The translations under genes were made by a program, and so were the position numbers. 64,000 bases of DNA from Ferroplasma acidarmanus Fer1 (GTDB lineage: Archaea; Thermoplasmatota; Thermoplasmata; Thermoplasmatales; Thermoplasmataceae), in assembly GCF_000152265.2 (NCBI RefSeq), contig NC_021592.1:310001-374000 (forward strand), read 5' to 3'. The notes beneath the pieces are model-generated. The model did no database searches, had not been told where the DNA came from, and saw nothing but the letters and a program-made list of their open reading frames with translations. Below, in pieces: positions 55,544 to 63,934 of the stretch (position 1 is the stretch's first letter; each line of letters starts with the position of its first letter).

Positions 55544-56287
55544 CTAAACAGATACCCGCTTGCCTGAGGATGTAAGTTTTGTCCTTCCGAATTCGTCCAT
55601 TGATTTCAATTTCTCAATGGAAAATACAGGGCCGTCACGGCATACCTGGAATCCATTTATGGAACAGGAATCACACAGCCCTATGCCGCATTTCATTGAC
55701 CTCTCCAGGGAAAACTGGCAATTCACTTTCATGCCCTTAAGGTAATTTAACACCGAAAACATCATAATCTCAGGACCACAGACATAGATCATATCAAAAC
55801 TTTCAATATCAAGTTCATCCATTGCTGTTGCTACAAAGCCTTTCTTCCCCATAGACCCGTCATCTGTAACAATATGCAGCTTTTCCTTTTTAAATTTAGA
55901 ACGGAAAAGTATGTCAGTTTTAGTTTTACCGGAAATTATTCCAGTTGTATTTTCATCAATCAATGGTATCAGGGATGCAATTCCGCTTCCAGCACCTATC
56001 AGGAGTTTTTTCCCTGGAACTGCATCATAGCCATTGCCATAAATCCCATCATAAAATAATTTCTCACCAGGTTTCAATCCCGCGAGATATGCAGAAGCTT
56101 CTCCGTATATCTTTACAGTAATGCTCTTTATCTGTGAAACAGATGAAAAAGATAATGGTATATAGTTAATGCGGGGAGCCCATGCCATGATAAATTGCCC
56201 GGGCTTTATTTTTATATCATCCTCAAAAGTCAGGGTGTTTACATCCCGTGATTCCATTATGTTCTCTTTGATTGTAAAATATTTCAT
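55544..56287 (-). CDS. pyrK: Dihydroorotate dehydrogenase electron-transfer subunit
   Basis: A 247-residue PyrK that passes electrons from PyrD to NAD+. It has an FAD-binding domain (PRINYIPLSFSSV), an NAD-binding domain (KLLIGAGSGIASLIPL; VCGPEIMM), and a [2Fe-2S] site with four Cys in MKCGIGLCDSCSINGFQVCR. Its ATG overlaps the end of pyrD by four bases (ATGA), as is usual for type 1B enzymes. The pair makes orotate for UMP. Confidence 0.94.
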   Translation of the reverse strand: MKYFTIKENIMESRDVNTLTFEDDIKIKPGQFIMAWAPRINYIPLSFSSVSQIKSITVKIYGEASAYLAGLKPGEKLFYDGIYGNGYDAVPGKKLLIGAGSGIASLIPLIDENTTGIISGKTKTDILFRSKFKKEKLHIVTDDGSMGKKGFVATAMDELDIESFDMIYVCGPEIMMFSVLNYLKGMKVNCQFSLERSMKCGIGLCDSCSINGFQVCRDGPVFSIEKLKSMDEFGRTKLTSSGKRVSV

Positions 56288-57180
56288 TCTATGGCCACCC
56301 CCACAAGTTCCTCAATATTATCTATTGAATTTGCCTCCATGTATGATTCCAGTTCCTTTGTTAAATTTGCAAATATTCCAATTCCTGCCTGTGAAATTGC
56401 TGACCCTATCTGCACCGCCGATGCACCTGCCATAATATATTCCAGTGCATCCTCAAAATTATTAATGCCTCCCACACCTATAATAGTTTTTCCTGTTTCC
56501 TTTTTAACTTCATATACGTATCTGATGCCTACAGGTTTTATGGATTTCCCACTGAGACCACCATATATATTGCTCAGCACAGCTTTTCCTGTATTTATAT
56601 CAATTTTCATTGCCTTTATAGTATTTATAAGTACATACCCATCAGCCTTTCCGGCAGCAATTGCCTGTCCAAGCATATCAGAGGTATTCGGTGATAGTTT
56701 TGCATATACAGGTATATTAATCCTGGATTTCACCGCGGACACTATTGCAGAAACAAGTTCCGGGTCTGAGCCGATTTCTGTGCCATATCCTTTTACATGG
56801 GGGCATGAAAGGTTAAGCTCAACTGCAGATGCGCCATATGCCTGCATTTTTTCTGCCAACATTGCAAATTCTTCTGGAGTTTGCCCGAATATGCTTCCTA
56901 TTACAGGTTTGCCGGAAGATGTTGCTATTTTTATTTCCTGCCCGTAATTTTCTATGCCCGGATTTGAAAGCCCGATTGCATTTATTACAGAGCGGCCATC
57001 GCTGTAAATTACAGGAGGGTCAAAACCTTTTCTTTCTTCAGAGCCTATGGATTTGGTAACGGCGGCCCCGGCACCATTTTCTAGAATTCTTTTTATAGTG
57101 TAGCCATTTGCGTCAAGTATTCCCGAAGCAAGGATAAATGGATTAGCGGCACCTATGCCTATATCTGGCTTTAATTTCAT
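56284..57180 (-). CDS. pyrD: Dihydroorotate dehydrogenase, type 1B catalytic subunit
   Basis: A 298-residue FMN-containing TIM barrel. It has NPFILASGI at the start, the substrate loop NAIGLSNPGIENY, the catalytic Cys in LNLSCPHVKGYG, KLSPNTSD, and GVGGINNFEDALEYIMAGAS. Presence of pyrK immediately downstream confirms the 1B form, which uses NAD+ as acceptor. Start ATG at 57180. Confidence 0.95.
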   Translation of the reverse strand: MKLKPDIGIGAANPFILASGILDANGYTIKRILENGAGAAVTKSIGSEERKGFDPPVIYSDGRSVINAIGLSNPGIENYGQEIKIATSSGKPVIGSIFGQTPEEFAMLAEKMQAYGASAVELNLSCPHVKGYGTEIGSDPELVSAIVSAVKSRINIPVYAKLSPNTSDMLGQAIAAGKADGYVLINTIKAMKIDINTGKAVLSNIYGGLSGKSIKPVGIRYVYEVKKETGKTIIGVGGINNFEDALEYIMAGASAVQIGSAISQAGIGIFANLTKELESYMEANSIDNIEELVGVAIE

Positions 57181-57216
57181 ATATATTCAGTATTTATTCT
57201 TTATATCTAAATTATT

Positions 57217-57705
57217 CTAATCCATCAAATCTGGGGGAAAATTCTGTAGCTGGACTGAGTTTTTAATTGGAAATCCCCTGGCATTATAGGCGAGCGTGTA
57301 TGGCAGCATTATTTCCTTATCCGTGAGGTACATATTCCCGCCTTTTTCTGCAAAATAAATACATGTGTCTATATACCGGTATTTCATGGCAATATTCTGG
57401 GTAAATTCCAGATACCTGGCTATGCGCTTAAATGTAAGGTTGTTGTTTACAACAACCACAGAAGCGCCATTTATTATTGTGTCCATGAGATCACTTTCTG
57501 TTTCCGGGTAATTCATTACTGTCAGTTCGAAAAATTTTGCAAGTTCCTCATAGAGTTTTAGATTTAAGTACCTGTTTTTCAATGCATCGTAATCTATCAC
57601 AAATATTGAATCAACCTTTAACTGCAAAATCTGGTATATGTTTTCATAATTTGCTACCTTTCTGTCCTTAATTGTTACGCAGTACACGCCATAATATGAT
57701 ACCAA
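57217..57705 (-). CDS. Hypothetical protein, possibly HisA-related
   Basis: A 162-residue protein. The order CVTIKDRKVANYENIYQILQ followed by VIDYDALKNRYLNL resembles the start of HisA-related TIM-barrel proteins (COG1411: VxxIxxGxVV and DLDAI), but it is shorter than such barrels and the later motifs are not convincing. No ATG fits; the frame begins with TTG at 57705, or with GTG seven codons on. Treat the relationship as a weak guess. Confidence 0.5.
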   Translation of the reverse strand: MVSYYGVYCVTIKDRKVANYENIYQILQLKVDSIFVIDYDALKNRYLNLKLYEELAKFFELTVMNYPETESDLMDTIINGASVVVVNNNLTFKRIARYLEFTQNIAMKYRYIDTCIYFAEKGGNMYLTDKEIMLPYTLAYNARGFPIKNSVQLQNFPPDLMD

Positions 57706-57868
57706 ACAATATTAATATTTTTGTCGAGGCCTGGATTTAAAGTTTAAATTCAACATAGAACAGGTACAGTGGCGAAGTAGATAAAAATGAAATATCCAGC
57801 TATATAATTGAGAAATGTAAATGTGCTTAACAATGAAACTTTATTTCCGGGGCAATATATAAATGGAT

Positions 57869-58543
57869 TTAAAAATAATCACGTATATTTTCCATTGTTT
57901 CGTTATCACCGGGAACTGAAAACAAAACTCCTTTAAGCCTGTATTTATTAAGTGTATCCATGTAGATGGCCAGATCTTCCAGATCCACAGAAGTCTGGTT
58001 TATTTTATTCAGTATATTTGCATTTTTTTTAGTTTTTACTATGATATATGGAATTAACCTTGATGTGTCCAGGTTTTCCAGTATGGAAGGGTTATCCATG
58101 TTTATTACAAGAAAAATATTTGATTTTAGCTGCATTCTCTGGAGTATCTCATTCAATGGCTTTTTAAAGCTGAGAATAAGCCCTGATTCTACGCCACGGT
58201 GTATTGCAAGCTTCATTGCGTATGATGAACTGACTTCATTGAATTCTTTTCCGAATTTTGGAGTATCCCCCTGCGTAAATATAATAGATGCGTTTATGGC
58301 TTTAGATGCGGTTATTATAGACCTCACCTTTAATTCATTGATATCTTTGAGCCTCTGGTTTATTATAATGTCTTTTTCTGGAAATTTCTGCCTTATAATA
58401 TAGCCTATAAGTTCCGGTGGCATTGTAGGATATCCCAGTGGGTTGTCAGGTATATTAAACCCATCAAATGATTCCAGGGCATCAATGGTATCTTTTATAT
58501 TATCCAGATTCTTTGAAGGGTATATTTCGGCATATGTTTTCAT
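57869..58543 (-). CDS. Methylenetetrahydrofolate reductase-like protein
   Basis: A 224-residue protein of the MetF fold. It has AEIYPSKNLDNI at the start (the ExxPP-type opening), FDGFNIPDNPLGYPTM, INQRLKDINELKVRSIIT, and FTQGDTPKFGKEF (the GD loop). It is shorter than MetF (about 290), and the FAD-binding features are not clear. It may be a reductase subunit or a paralogue in one-carbon metabolism; folD in this window shows that a folate-type cycle exists. Start ATG at 58543. Confidence 0.65.
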   Translation of the reverse strand: MKTYAEIYPSKNLDNIKDTIDALESFDGFNIPDNPLGYPTMPPELIGYIIRQKFPEKDIIINQRLKDINELKVRSIITASKAINASIIFTQGDTPKFGKEFNEVSSSYAMKLAIHRGVESGLILSFKKPLNEILQRMQLKSNIFLVINMDNPSILENLDTSRLIPYIIVKTKKNANILNKINQTSVDLEDLAIYMDTLNKYRLKGVLFSVPGDNETMENIRDYF

Positions 58544-58669
58544 CTATTGGGCTAGCAATTATTAAATAAAGAGTTTGTTATTGCCTTTTGAAATACGTGA
58601 AATCATTAATTTTAAATTACCATGATTAATTAATTTTTAAGGCAAATAAACTTTATTTTCTAGTGTGCC

Positions 58670-58703
58670 TGTGTTATTTTTTATAGTATAATTAAATAAC
58701 ACA
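58670..58703. promoter_or_regulatory. Perfect 10-bp inverted repeat spanning the promoter of the NUDIX-UDG gene
   Basis: TGTGTTATTT (58670-58679) and AAATAACACA (58694-58703) are exact inverted repeats 14 bases apart. Between them lies TTATAGTATAATT, the likely TATA element, and the right arm ends three bases before the ATG at 58707. The arrangement suits a dimeric repressor blocking initiation. A hairpin in the mRNA is unlikely if transcription starts near the ATG. Confidence 0.6.
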
Positions 58704-58706
58704 TCT

Positions 58707-59672
58707 ATGAGAGAAGAATTCAGTTATGGAACTGTCGTATACTCTAAATTCAATAATGAATGTAAATATCTATTGCTCAAAAGGGAAGAGGGGTGGCTCG
58801 ACTTCCCCAAGGGACATATTGAAAAAGGCGAAGATGGGGTAAAAGCGGCATTACGGGAAACCTGCGAAGAATCCGGCGTGTGTTTGCAGCCCGGCAATCT
58901 TGTCCATGGTTTCTATTACAATATTGATTATTTTTTTACATATAAGGGCACCAAAATTCTGAAACATGTTGGCATGTATCTTTCCGAAGTTTTACCGGAG
59001 ACAACAGTAAAAGTATCATATGAACACCGTGGATATGTATGGTTAAACTATCAGGAGGCAATGGAGGAGCTCAGATTCGGCAATCAGAAAGGCTTGCTTG
59101 AATATACAAACACTTATATTGAAAAACTGGACCGGATGCGTGCCCTGAATAAAGAGTATAGTGAAATTTACAGAGGCAGAAAATGGGATTTAAGCACCAG
59201 TTTTGTTCCCGGAGAAGGAAATTTAAATGCCGCAATATTTATTGTAGGGCAGGCACCGGGAAGAAATGAGGATATAATGAAAAAACCATTCGTCGGAAGA
59301 AGCGGCAAACTCCTTGAGAGCCTTATAACTGATGAATTACACATGGATCGCGAGTCACTCTATATCACCAGTGTAGTTCAATTCTTTCCTCCTGAAAACA
59401 GGGCACCATCTGATGATGAGATAGCTCTATGCCTTCCTTACCTTATGAAACAGATTGAAATAGTCAATCCTGCAATAATCGTCCTGCTCGGTGCAGTTGC
59501 TGCCCGTACACTGGTTCAGGTTAAAAGCATAATGAAAGAACATGGAAAACTGTTTATGGATAAATATTTTGTAACCCTGCATCCTGCCGCAGCCCTGCGT
59601 AATCCAGCAAACGTAGAGATCATGAGATCTGATTTCAGGGCTCTGGAAAAGATTGTCAACGGGCGGCAATGA
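58707..59672 (+). CDS. NUDIX hydrolase fused to family 4 uracil-DNA glycosylase-like domain
   Basis: A 321-residue two-domain protein. Residues 1-140 are a NUDIX hydrolase with a perfect box (GHIEKGE at 36-42, RETCEESG at 50-57). Residues 165-320 are a family 4 UDG: VPGEGN, GQAPGRNED (181-189), PFVGRSGKLL, PPENRAPSDDEI and HPAAALRNP. Of the four Fe-S cysteines of family 4, only Cys242 remains; the N-terminal CxxC is absent (ALNKEYS region), and the KCRPP cysteine is Phe (QFFPP). It may pair clean-up of damaged dNTPs (such as dUTP or oxidised forms) with base excision; that is inference. Start ATG at 58707. Confidence 0.88.
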   Translation: MREEFSYGTVVYSKFNNECKYLLLKREEGWLDFPKGHIEKGEDGVKAALRETCEESGVCLQPGNLVHGFYYNIDYFFTYKGTKILKHVGMYLSEVLPETTVKVSYEHRGYVWLNYQEAMEELRFGNQKGLLEYTNTYIEKLDRMRALNKEYSEIYRGRKWDLSTSFVPGEGNLNAAIFIVGQAPGRNEDIMKKPFVGRSGKLLESLITDELHMDRESLYITSVVQFFPPENRAPSDDEIALCLPYLMKQIEIVNPAIIVLLGAVAARTLVQVKSIMKEHGKLFMDKYFVTLHPAAALRNPANVEIMRSDFRALEKIVNGRQ

Positions 59673-60867
59673 ACCGGGTTTCTTTTCCAGTTACAGCATA
59701 CAGCAATGATCCGGCAAATCCGGCTATGTATACGCCAAGAATGAAATAGGCGTATGTTGAAATATCCGCATTTATAAGGGCAAATATAAATATTATATAT
59801 AGAACGTAGCCCGCTGACCTGATAACACCTATTCCACGCCCACGGTATTTGCTTATAAAGTTTTCAGGTTCAAGCAATTCTCTGGCTGCCCAGCCAATTT
59901 CCCCGAATATGGAACTGATAGCCAGCATCAATAACAGAAGATATAAATTTGCTATGATTGCACCTAAAAATACTATAATAACTGCCCAGGAAATCAGAAG
60001 CCCTGAAAACCCTGTGATGGCTATAGATTTTCTTTTGCTTTTTCCTAGATAGTATCCACCAATTACTCCCGTTAAAGATTCTGCAAGGACGGAAAAAAAT
60101 ATAATCAGCCCTGTATCTTCCGGGAAATGGAACGGGCCAATTACAAGATCTGAAAATGCAAATCCCACTATTATTGCCATTCCCATAAATGTAAGTGCCA
60201 GGAATTTCAATGTATTTCTTGGAGTAATTTCCAGTTTTTCATTTAATTTTTTGCTAATATTCCATAGCCCGCTTTCTTCCATGTGGTACCGGGCAAATAT
60301 GGCTGCTCCACCAGCTATAATTGCAATAGCTAGCAGCAGGCTCTTCTGTGTTATCACAGATGAAGGATATACGAGAAAAAGCCCGGCTATTGCAGTAACA
60401 CCAATGTTTGCCATATTTGAGGATTCCACAATTGCAAACCCCCTGCTTTTTAATGGAAGATATTCTATCAGTATTGCCAGTGAGAGGGTTTCATCTCCAC
60501 CAAGCCCGAACTCCGCGATAAATACAAATATTATAAGTGCAACGTAATTATAAGATACCCCGATTCCTATAAGGCCGGCAACTGTTATGCCCATAGTCAG
60601 CAGGAAGATATTTTTTCTCCCCAGGCGGTCCGATATATAGCCCATGGACATATTTCCCGCAAGCAGGCCGGCAGGTGCAGCACCGATAATATAATAATAT
60701 GAAAATTGCGGGACAAAATACCATGTTGTTATCAATGGTGCTATTGCCAGTGTGACTCCCCACATAAAAAATGAAATTGATACTGTAAAGAAAATAATCC
60801 AGTGCTTCCTGTTCCATGGCATTCTGCTTATTTTCTCTGATAGGTTTATATTTTCTACATCTTTCAT
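59656..60867 (-). CDS. Major facilitator superfamily transporter, probable thiamine-related transporter
   Basis: A 403-residue 12-helix MFS protein. The inter-helix 2-3 loop is GYISDRLGRKN, the canonical MFS motif A, and helix 4 has GLGGDETLSLAIL. A TPP riboswitch lies directly upstream and overlaps the start codon, so expression falls when thiamine diphosphate is plentiful. This implies uptake of thiamine or a precursor, as proposed in the literature for riboswitch-linked MFS genes in Thermoplasma. The last codons overlap the NUDIX-UDG gene by 17 bases. Confidence 0.85.
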   Translation of the reverse strand: MKDVENINLSEKISRMPWNRKHWIIFFTVSISFFMWGVTLAIAPLITTWYFVPQFSYYYIIGAAPAGLLAGNMSMGYISDRLGRKNIFLLTMGITVAGLIGIGVSYNYVALIIFVFIAEFGLGGDETLSLAILIEYLPLKSRGFAIVESSNMANIGVTAIAGLFLVYPSSVITQKSLLLAIAIIAGGAAIFARYHMEESGLWNISKKLNEKLEITPRNTLKFLALTFMGMAIIVGFAFSDLVIGPFHFPEDTGLIIFFSVLAESLTGVIGGYYLGKSKRKSIAITGFSGLLISWAVIIVFLGAIIANLYLLLLMLAISSIFGEIGWAARELLEPENFISKYRGRGIGVIRSAGYVLYIIFIFALINADISTYAYFILGVYIAGFAGSLLYAVTGKETRFIAAR

Positions 60868-60949
60868 CCAATCCCTCCGCCGGTACTGGCCGGATCAGGT
60901 TCCCGGGGTCGATCCCTATCCTCTCAGCTATAATAGCTCCCCCTGGATA
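60865..60949 (-). ncRNA. TPP riboswitch (THI element) controlling the MFS transporter
   Basis: On the minus strand the conserved THI core is plain: GGGGGAGC, GCTGAGAGGA, GACCCC, GAACCTGATCCGG, then CAGTACCGGCGGAGGGA. The outer P1 helix pairs TATCCA (60949-60944) with TGGATG (60870-60865), the last of which contains the ATG start. GGAGGG, five bases before the ATG, would be the Shine-Dalgarno site. Ligand binding should thus hide both the start codon and the ribosome-binding site. TPP riboswitches in archaea are known chiefly from Thermoplasmatales. Confidence 0.95.
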
Positions 60950-61055
60950 TTTAACAGGCTATTTTGAAGCAATATTTAATTTTTGCCGGGTAGAAATTTA
61001 TCAGCATTATTTTATATATAAAAGATCGAACCGGATTCTATGGAAAATTGGGTGG

Positions 61056-61580
61056 TCAGACTATTAGTTTCAGTTCATAACCTGCAATGGTTACTATAAT
61101 GCCAACTATTACCATTACCACTATCCAGAATTTTGCCCTGCCTGCAGTTGTTTTGCTTATGAACAGCCCCAGCACAGCCAGTGATAAATATGAAAGGAAT
61201 AATGGAATTTCAATATTATTTCTAACTATAAGTGATGAAGATAATGGGATTAAAGCTCCAAGGAAACCGAAAAAGGCTGCGATTAATGCCCCCAGCAGTG
61301 ATTCAACAAATATTTCTATGCCAAGGTGCCCTTTTAAAAGGTAATCTGTCGATTTAAGGTTCAATTGCAGTGCTGTCCTGTGCAGTTCTTCATTCAAGCC
61401 TGCATACTGTGCTATAAAATAACTGAAAGCCCCTGCAAAAGATGAACCAAATGATATCCTGAAAGCCTGGAAAAGATCTATGCTGCTCTTTCCTATTATC
61501 CCACCTGAAGCAAGTATCAATGCAGTTATAATGCCATCCGAAAGCCCGATACTAACAGGGAATATATATTTTTTATTCAT
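61056..61580 (-). CDS. CCC1/VIT-like membrane protein (TIGR00267 type)
   Basis: A 174-residue protein with five predicted membrane helices. It has PVSIGLSDGIITALILASGG (8-27), then SFGSSFAGAFSYFIAQYAGL and a charged loop (NEELHRTALQLNLKSTDY), and a second helical pair ending GRAKFWIVVMVI. This is the archaeal CCC1-like family, related to vacuolar iron/manganese transporters; the substrate is unproven. Its ATG overlaps the DUF211 gene stop by four bases; the two genes commonly occur together in archaea. Confidence 0.8.
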   Translation of the reverse strand: MNKKYIFPVSIGLSDGIITALILASGGIIGKSSIDLFQAFRISFGSSFAGAFSYFIAQYAGLNEELHRTALQLNLKSTDYLLKGHLGIEIFVESLLGALIAAFFGFLGALIPLSSSLIVRNNIEIPLFLSYLSLAVLGLFISKTTAGRAKFWIVVMVIVGIIVTIAGYELKLIV

Positions 61581-61843
61581 TTTACTATGTGTTTTCCCGT
61601 GATAACTTCGTCAATAGAATGTATAGCGCACCCCATATCCTCTATCACTTTTATGAGATAATTATAATTAATATTTATTCCCTCTACCGTGATGCTCGTA
61701 CCCATGGTTTCCATGTCCATTTCAGTAACCGTAATTTTCACGGCATCTACTCCCGGCACATCCTCGATGGAACCGGCAAGTTCAGTCAGTGTTGGCCTAT
61801 TCAATCCTTTGTCTACATCCAGTAAAATTCTCCTCAGATTCAT
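61577..61843 (-). CDS. DUF211 protein
   Basis: An 88-residue protein of the DUF211 family: NLRRILLDVDKGLNRPTLTE at the start, VPGVDAVKITVTEMDMET, and DMGCAIHSIDEVITGK at the end. The fold is ferredoxin-like and known structures form ring-like oligomers. Its function is not established, though coupling with the CCC1-like membrane protein suggests a regulatory or metal-sensing partner. First gene of a two-gene operon. Confidence 0.88.
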   Translation of the reverse strand: MNLRRILLDVDKGLNRPTLTELAGSIEDVPGVDAVKITVTEMDMETMGTSITVEGININYNYLIKVIEDMGCAIHSIDEVITGKHIVK

Positions 61844-62041
61844 ATATATTTCAAACCTCGAAGCATTTCAGCCATGGGCTTCATTCTTCTCTATTTAAAT
61901 CAACTATTAAATTATGATTTATTAACCTTTTGCAATTCTAAATATATATTAGCAAAAAACTATACCTGCTCTATGCAATCATAACTTAACCAAGCCAAAT
62001 TTGCGGCATATATTTTTATATTAAATTGCATATCAAATTTA

Positions 62042-63142
62042 ATGATTGCCATAACATTTGTGATACCTTCCAGCCTGGATTACAATGGCGGGATAGAGAA
62101 AACTATAGCCCGCTATAATTCTTATAATACAGAAGATTTCAAAAAAATAGTGCTTCAGGGTGTACCTGGAGGTAACAATAAAGATGTCTATGGCATTAAT
62201 TCTGTCTATTCAAAACTTATCATATCCACATCAGGTAAGTTAAATTTTTTTGTGAGGGCAATGGCGCCTTTTATTTTAAAATTTGATAGGCTCTTAAACT
62301 ACAGGATTATCAGGAACATTGAAAACAACTCACAGGTAATTTACCTTACAAACGATGATTATTATTATTTATTCGCCCATGGGAAATTTTTTGTCTGGAG
62401 TGAGCATGGCAACATACCATCAAATTATACAGGAATTAAAGCGCTGAATAATGCAATATATGCATTGATTAAGAATAAGCTCATATTCAGGAAAATAAAA
62501 GCAATGCACCTCATAAACTGTTATAATATGAATCTGGCACCATTCAAGAATACCTTCTGTGTCCCCAATGGAGTCGACACTTCACGTTTCTTTCCATCCG
62601 AAAGGATGCGTAATTCAATTCGCCTTCTATTCGTAGGAAGGCTGGAGAAATCAAAGGGAATAGATAAAATTGTTAACGTATTTAAAAAGCATCTTCTAAA
62701 TATTGAATTAACAGTTGTAGGGTCAGGTGAACTGGAATCACTTTTTTCAACGCCGGTTAAAAATGTAAATTATCTAAAAAATCCGGATAATGAAAAGCTT
62801 GCAGAAATATACAGGAACTCGGATGCTTTTATTTTCCCCTCGATTCTGGAGAATTTTGGAAACGTCGTACTGGAAGCCTTATCATCAGGGCTTTATGTTA
62901 TAGGGTCAGAATCGTTGAGGCCGCGCTTTGATGATATTGAAAAAATGAATTTTCTTGAATATATAGAGAGCACAGAAAGTGCAATACTGAAATCACTGGA
63001 AGATCTGAATAGGAAAATAGAATACACGGGAAAATATGAAAACAGGGTTAAAATGCACAATTATATTTCGGGCAAATATGGGTGGGATGTTGTGCTGCCA
63101 CAGTTTTATAATAAAATGAAGAACGCCTATTACAGTGAATGA
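62042..63142 (+). CDS. Family 4 glycosyltransferase
   Basis: A 366-residue GT-B fold enzyme. It has an N-terminal domain with DYNGGIEKTI, a linker near residue 180 (VPNGVDTSRFFP), and the C-terminal nucleotide-sugar domain (RLLFVGRLEKSKGIDKIV; EIYRNSDAFIFPSILENFGNVVLEALSSG with the GT4 E-x7-E motif). It would transfer a sugar to a surface glycan or lipid; the donor is unknown. The ATG at 62042 lies about 20-30 bases after a TATA-like run. No other glycan genes are next to it. Confidence 0.9.
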   Translation: MIAITFVIPSSLDYNGGIEKTIARYNSYNTEDFKKIVLQGVPGGNNKDVYGINSVYSKLIISTSGKLNFFVRAMAPFILKFDRLLNYRIIRNIENNSQVIYLTNDDYYYLFAHGKFFVWSEHGNIPSNYTGIKALNNAIYALIKNKLIFRKIKAMHLINCYNMNLAPFKNTFCVPNGVDTSRFFPSERMRNSIRLLFVGRLEKSKGIDKIVNVFKKHLLNIELTVVGSGELESLFSTPVKNVNYLKNPDNEKLAEIYRNSDAFIFPSILENFGNVVLEALSSGLYVIGSESLRPRFDDIEKMNFLEYIESTESAILKSLEDLNRKIEYTGKYENRVKMHNYISGKYGWDVVLPQFYNKMKNAYYSE

Positions 63143-63225
63143 TATACACATGCATGGAATATTTTAGCTTTATTATGGAAATAAAAAAAACTAAAAATTT
63201 TATATTATATTGAAATAGAACCATT

Positions 63226-63900
63226 ATGGCGACAGAAATTATATGGCACGGACATGCTGGATTCTCAATAAAGAATGCTGTTAACGTACTTGTTGACCCG
63301 TTCTTCAGTGCAAACCCGCTTAGCAGTGAGGACGTTAATGGCATTAAAGCTGATCTGATACTAGTTACCCACGGTCATTTTGACCATGCAGGGGATGCTG
63401 TAACAATAGCTAAAAAAAATGGTTCCCCTATTGTATGTTCTTTTGAGCTTTCTGAAATTATTAAAAAGGAAAATGTTGAAACAATAGACATCAACCCGGG
63501 AGGCACAATAGAATATAATGGTGTGAAGGCAACTGCGGTTCCGGCAATACACTCATCAAGTTACAATGGCGCATATGCCGGTGAAGCAATGGGATTTATT
63601 ATCGATAATGGTGATCTAAAAATATACCATGCGGGCGATACCACATTTTTTAAAGATATGGAACTCATAGGAGAAATTTACCACCCAGATATTGCAATGC
63701 TTCCAATTGGCGGCCACTATACAATGGATGTGGATGGGGCAATAGAAGCGCTGAAACTTCTTAAAGTTAAAAATGCGATACCTATGCATTATAACACATT
63801 CCCTCCGATTAAGGCAGATGCCTCAGAATTTCAGAAGAAAGCGGAAAGGAGTGGTGTTAAGACAATAGTTCCTGATATCGCAAAGCCTTTCAAGCTATAA
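63226..63900 (+). CDS. UPF0173-type metallo-beta-lactamase-fold hydrolase
   Basis: A 224-residue metal-dependent hydrolase. It opens with EIIWHGHAGFSIK, then the zinc-binding THGHFDHAGD (HxHxDH), IHSSSYN, the YHAGDTTFF segment, and PMHYNTFPPI near the end. The family (UPF0173/YtkL-like) has no settled substrate; members are in almost all archaea. The start is the ATG at 63226, about 20 bases after TATA-like TTTTATATTATAT. Confidence 0.92.
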   Translation: MATEIIWHGHAGFSIKNAVNVLVDPFFSANPLSSEDVNGIKADLILVTHGHFDHAGDAVTIAKKNGSPIVCSFELSEIIKKENVETIDINPGGTIEYNGVKATAVPAIHSSSYNGAYAGEAMGFIIDNGDLKIYHAGDTTFFKDMELIGEIYHPDIAMLPIGGHYTMDVDGAIEALKLLKVKNAIPMHYNTFPPIKADASEFQKKAERSGVKTIVPDIAKPFKL

Positions 63901-63934
63901 AAATCCAATCAAACAGCAATATTTTTATTTCTTC

